Positions 61,249-64,000 of a stretch of 64,000 nt of DNA are shown in pieces (position 1 is the stretch's first letter; each line of letters starts with the position of its first letter). The position numbers and the translations under genes are program-made. Under the pieces are notes generated by a model. That model saw nothing but the letters and a program-made list of their open reading frames with translations, had not been told where the DNA came from and made no database searches. Source of the stretch: Cerioporus squamosus (Eukaryota; Basidiomycota; Agaricomycetes; Polyporales; Polyporaceae); the NCBI GenBank assembly GCA_022592435.1, contig JABYQS010000050.1, positions 158,159 to 222,158 of the forward strand, given 5' to 3'.

Positions 61249-61910
61249 TGTTACGCTTTTGAGCGTGACCTTAAACCGAAGAGCCTTAAAGGTCGTTCTG
61301 TCCAGCCACCTGCAATATACTGTCGGAACTTTCCAAAGGTCATCTGGATTAATCCAGATGACTTGTATTTTCCCCGATGCACCGGATGCAAAGACAATGG
61401 TGTCAGATAGCTTTCAGATGGTGTGGATAAGTCAACGGATGGCCGCTGATGCTCAATTAGATGGTAAGTAGATGGTAATTCATCTGGATGGCCGTGGAAA
61501 AGTTCCGACAACTAGTCCAGGTTGCCTACTCCGAGGCGAACCCTACTATAAAGCCTATGCTGGACTCTTACTAGTACGGTTCACCTTGTCGAAGGTGAAC
61601 ACTAGTAACATCGGGTGAAAGCGAGTATAACAAGGAACTGTTTGTTATTTGCAAAGGAGACTGAAAACTGGGGGTCGCTCTGAGACATTGCCCCTTATAT
61701 ACAAGTTATGAGACTGTGGAGGAATGTTCTGGTAACTTCTTCTGACGAGTACTACTAGTGTCTATACTCTACTGCTGCTGCGCAATAGAAGAATGGACAT
61801 GAGTATACTAGAAGCTTCTGGATGACTGCCTGACTAGTACTACAACAAGACTGGTTGAGATAGGAAAGTAAAAGTACAAGCCCATTACAGATAACCTTTG
61901 GTATAGTTGT
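61249..61910 (-). repeat. Decayed LTR in inverted orientation, interrupted by a nested MITE
   Basis: On the minus strand this copy matches the LTR at 61911-62392 over its whole length once the 190-bp insertion is removed. It shares the end CGTAACA (plus-strand TGTTACG at 61249), the TATATAAGG promoter (complement at about 61694-61702) and the inner CTTGTACTTTTACT segment. Its 5' terminal few bases are missing, so it abuts the next LTR directly. Many CpG sites of the other copy are TpG or CpA here, so it is older or was methylated. No coding region is attached, so it looks like a solo or truncated LTR. Confidence 0.8.
61321..61510. mobile_element. Nested 190-bp MITE inside the inverted LTR
   Basis: Comparison with the uninterrupted LTR copy defines the insertion exactly. 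The terminal inverted repeats are TGTCGGAACTTT at 61321 and its complement AAAGTTCCGACA ending 61510. An AC dinucleotide lies at both edges (61319-61320 and 61511-61512) where the other LTR has one, suggesting a 2-bp target duplication. The interior has repeated CATCTGGAT-type words and no open frame. The transposase family is not recognised. Confidence 0.75.
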
Positions 61911-62392
61911 TGTTACGACTATCACAGGAGTTACCAGTAACGGACTTGTACTTTTACTCTCACACAATCAGTTTGTCTTATTGTACTACTAGTTAGGCAA
62001 GTCTCCAGAATATTCTTGTATATTCTAGTTCATTCTCTTTGTTACTACTACAGAAGAGTACGGACACGAGTAGTACTTACCAGAATCTTCTCTACAAGTA
62101 CTAGAACATTCTTCCGCAGCTTCACAACTTGTATATAAGGGGCGACGTCTCAGAGCGACCCCCAGCTTTCAGTCTCCTTTGCGAATAACGAACCGTTCCT
62201 CGTTATACTCGCTTTCACCCGATCTTACTAGTGTTCCCCTTCGATAAGGTGAACCGTACTAGTAAGAGTTCAGCATAGGCTTTATACTAGGGTTCGCCTC
62301 GGAGTAGGCAACCTGGACTAGTATATTGCAGGCGGCTGGACAGAACGACCTTTAAGGCTCTTTGGTTTAAGGTCACGCTCGAAAGCGTAACA
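61911..62392 (+). repeat. 5' LTR of an LTR retroelement, 482 bp
   Basis: It begins TGTTACG and ends CGTAACA, a 7-bp terminal inverted repeat with the usual TG..CA ends. It contains a TATATAAG promoter at 62132-62139. The inverted partner at 61249-61910 confirms both boundaries. The 3' LTR would lie beyond the window. Confidence 0.8.
62132..62139 (+). promoter_or_regulatory. LTR promoter TATA box
   Basis: TATATAAG lies in the middle of the LTR, conserved in the inverted copy on the opposite strand, so the two LTRs would fire outward. Confidence 0.65.
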
Positions 62393-62396
62393 TTAG

Positions 62397-63272
62397 ACTG
62401 AAAGCTTTAACTCTCCACTTATCCAAGTGCAGAGAACCACCTACAACGAACCAAGATATCCCTTTCTCACTCGAAAGTTGAGAAAGAGACAGACAGCCAA
62501 AACGGCGGAGAACAGGATAGACCATCCTCTTCTCAGAAGACCAGGAGACGCACAGAACCAGACGACGAACAGGGGCAAACCCTTACCCACTTTACCATCG
62601 CTTTACATCCCAGTAACGCGACCAGCTACCCCACACCCTTACAGTCGAGGCATCTCGTCTGTAATCCCTTTCGTCGAAAATATCTCCTCCGCATACTCGA
62701 GTCCGAGCACTCTTGTACAACCAGGAGAACCCGCGTTTCACAGAACCCCAGAGTGGCAAGAGTATAGAAGCTCTTTAACCACTAGCGAAGGAAGACCCAG
62801 AGCCGAAGATATCCTTATACCGGCTCAACCAAGTCCAGAGTCGAGCGGAGCTGACTCAGACTACCCCGAGACAAGCGTAGAAAGATCCTCAACAGCAGGA
62901 CTGTTCTACCGGAGAGCACAAGTCGCCGTACACGCGATCGATACACTTCAGGTTATAGCAAGTAACCTAGAAGTACTCAGACAGGAAGACTTTGCAGGAG
63001 AATATCGCGAAGCTCTCGAACGAGCTCATCGATACACCGCCAAAGTCCTTCAGACACTCGAGCACATTCCAAGAGAAGTTGTCGAACCTTCGTCCAGGAT
63101 TCGAAACTTTGCGGAATATCTCCAGTACCAGATTGATCACCTACGAGCAAAGGTCATCAATCCAGAGAACCTCTCAGATCCAGAACTCGACAGAGACATA
63201 AAGAAACTGCGTAGTTGCCTCCGAGCTAGGGAACTACACCGACAGTTTCTTCGAGACAACCAACGTGTATGA
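62397..63272 (+). CDS. Retroelement first open frame without any ATG (ORF1)
   Basis: The frame is open for about 290 codons from four bases after the LTR end to the TGA at 63270-63272, and contains no methionine codon in any position. The N-terminal two thirds are Pro/Ser/Thr/Arg-rich. The C-terminal third looks like a helical domain (AQVAVHAIDTLQVIASNLEV, YREALERAHRYTAKVLQTLE, IRNFAEYLQYQIDHLRAKVI, LDRDIKKLRSCLRARELHRQ). If translated it would need a non-AUG start, for example the GTG at 62427, or a spliced leader. The alternative is that it is an untranslated leader kept free of AUG. The composition and helix pattern look protein-like. I do not recognise a family. Confidence 0.5.
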   Translation, partial: TESFNSPLIQVQRTTYNEPRYPFLTRKLRKRQTAKTAENRIDHPLLRRPGDAQNQTTNRGKPLPTLPSLYIPVTRPATPHPYSRGISSVIPFVENISSAYSSPSTLVQPGEPAFHRTPEWQEYRSSLTTSEGRPRAEDILIPAQPSPESSGADSDYPETSVERSSTAGLFYRRAQVAVHAIDTLQVIASNLEVLRQEDFAGEYREALERAHRYTAKVLQTLEHIPREVVEPSSRIRNFAEYLQYQIDHLRAKVINPENLSDPELDRDIKKLRSCLRARELHRQFLRDNQRV

Positions 63273-64000
63273 GTCCAAAAGGAACATACAGTTGTCAACG
63301 TCTATATCATCTCTTCGATACCGACAAGACCAGAGACATCCACTACAAGGAAACAACTGGTCGGTGGAATCAGTGCACACACCCACGCTGTCCACTACGG
63401 TACAATACAGACCAGATCCCACCACACATTACGATTCCGAAGAGCGCAGTACGAGCAGAACGAACGCAGGAGAGAAAGATCACTCAGGTATATCAAACAG
63501 GACCAGCAATTGAAAGTAGCCCAGCACCAGCAGGAACCCGAGCAACTGCAAGTCCGAGGATATCATCAGGATCATTTCTCAGTCCTCAAGTACAGTTAAC
63601 GTCGTTGCCAAGTCCACTCGCAACAACATCGAGCCTAAGGGCAGAATCAGAATCCGAGACACCCTCACCATCTGGTCAGGTAGAACCAGAACGAGCCGAG
63701 ACACCGAGAACCGATTCAGAAAAATCAGAGACAGAATCAATCCAGCCAGAGAGACAGAAGACACCGGAGTCCGAAGTCTTGCCGTACGCAAGTTTACCGC
63801 ATTCAGAACACAACACACCACCAGAGACACCCGTACGGAAAGCAATACCATCCTTCATGTCGAACACAGCAACAATCACACCCGGAACATCCATTTCCAC
63901 TGCCCACGGATATGCCTTTCAGCCAGGGCAACACGCAAGTGGCAGCGGTGGATACATGGGTGGAAGCGGGTCGATGGGACAGCCAGTCACCGGAACAGTT
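63269..64000 (+). CDS. Retroelement second open frame (ORF2, Gag-like position), 5' part
   Basis: The ATG at 63269 overlaps the ORF1 stop as ATGA, and the frame is open for all 244 codons to the window end. The protein begins MSPKGTYSCQRLYHLFDTDK, has a Cys/His-containing WNQCTHPRCPLRYN segment, then a long Ser/Pro/Glu/Thr-rich region, and a Gly-rich stretch (GSGGYMGGSGSMGQ) at the border. After the first codon the next methionine is at 63857. That ATG is a second possible start, since further ATGs follow soon after it. By position this is where Gag would be, but no capsid motif is visible yet. Confidence 0.55.
   Translation, partial: MSPKGTYSCQRLYHLFDTDKTRDIHYKETTGRWNQCTHPRCPLRYNTDQIPPHITIPKSAVRAERTQERKITQVYQTGPAIESSPAPAGTRATASPRISSGSFLSPQVQLTSLPSPLATTSSLRAESESETPSPSGQVEPERAETPRTDSEKSETESIQPERQKTPESEVLPYASLPHSEHNTPPETPVRKAIPSFMSNTATITPGTSISTAHGYAFQPGQHASGSGGYMGGSGSMGQPVTGTV

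Larger units (their letters stand above)
61911..64000 (+). mobile_element. LTR retroelement, 5' part (runs off the window)
   Basis: The element consists of the 482-bp LTR, a first open frame without ATG (62397-63272) and a second frame opening at 63269 that is still open at 64000. Its codon use (AGA, ACA, CCA, A-rich sense strand) differs clearly from the G/C-ending codons of the neighbouring fungal genes, as expected for a retroelement. No reverse transcriptase, integrase or zinc knuckle lies inside the window, so the superfamily (Ty3 or Ty1) cannot be decided. No clear tRNA primer site is visible right after 62392. Confidence 0.7.

Noticed and set aside
61249..62392. Interpretation of the palindrome as long inverted ends of one DNA transposon
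   Set aside because: The arms have TG..CA ends, an internal TATA box, and are directly adjacent with no transposase between. A pair of LTRs explains this better.
1..64000. CRISPR array, bacterial operon or prophage signals
   Set aside because: All genes are intron-containing eukaryotic genes, and no regularly spaced direct repeats are present.

Overview
The window reads as nuclear DNA of a filamentous basidiomycete (Agaricomycetes; a polypore-like fungus is my inference). Genes are dense and on both strands. Almost every one is broken by short introns of about 48-75 nt with GT..AG ends, and third positions are G/C-rich. The gene set includes a DUF6698-type protein, paired cytochrome b561 proteins, a NIMA kinase and a multidomain fungal adenylate cyclase.

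Layout from left to right. The 3' part of a DUF6698-like gene (2-1522) is followed by two tandem amino-acid permeases (2690-8545), a homocysteine S-methyltransferase (8890-10171) and ribosomal protein uS2/Rps0 (10622-11626). Then come glucosamine-6-phosphate deaminase (minus, 11982-13186), a NIMA-family kinase (minus, 13940-16800), adenylate cyclase (plus, about 19213-25363) and a glycerol-3-phosphate acyltransferase (minus, 25785-28811). The last is divergent from signal-peptidase subunit Spc3 (29127-30091). A gene-poor stretch with one unrecognised multi-exon candidate (30811-31749) leads to a transcription factor with a C-terminal Zn2Cys6 cluster (34069-35642) and a NIPA-type magnesium transporter (minus, 37193-39900). 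After another sparse stretch come two tandem cytochrome b561 genes (42723-46490), a second PlsC-type acyltransferase (47133-49405), a four-helix membrane protein (minus, 49572-50445), an intron-containing tRNA-His (50659-50760) and RRP12 (51304-55622). A FAD monooxygenase with an apparent one-base frameshift (55950-57698) faces electron-transfer flavoprotein alpha (minus, 57759-58916).

The right end, from about 59 kb, is a mobile-element cluster. It holds a 411-bp hAT-like MITE with perfect terminal inverted repeats and an 8-bp target duplication (60698-61108), and a decayed inverted LTR (61249-61910) that carries a second, nested 190-bp MITE. Directly abutting that LTR, 5' end to 5' end, is an intact-looking LTR (61911-62392) heading an LTR retroelement that runs off the window. 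Its leader and first open frame contain no ATG for 1358 nt, although CAT occurs 13 times in the same stretch. The first ATG (63269) overlaps the stop of the first frame as ATGA and opens a second frame that stays open to the window end. This unusual leader/ORF arrangement is the most interesting signal in the window.

Functionally the gene part is mostly housekeeping: ribosome biogenesis (Rps0, Rrp12), lipid synthesis (two acyltransferases), secretion (Spc3), cAMP signalling, cell-cycle kinase, amino-acid uptake and sulfur amino-acid metabolism, aminosugar use and mitochondrial electron transfer. I see no biosynthetic cluster or CRISPR array.
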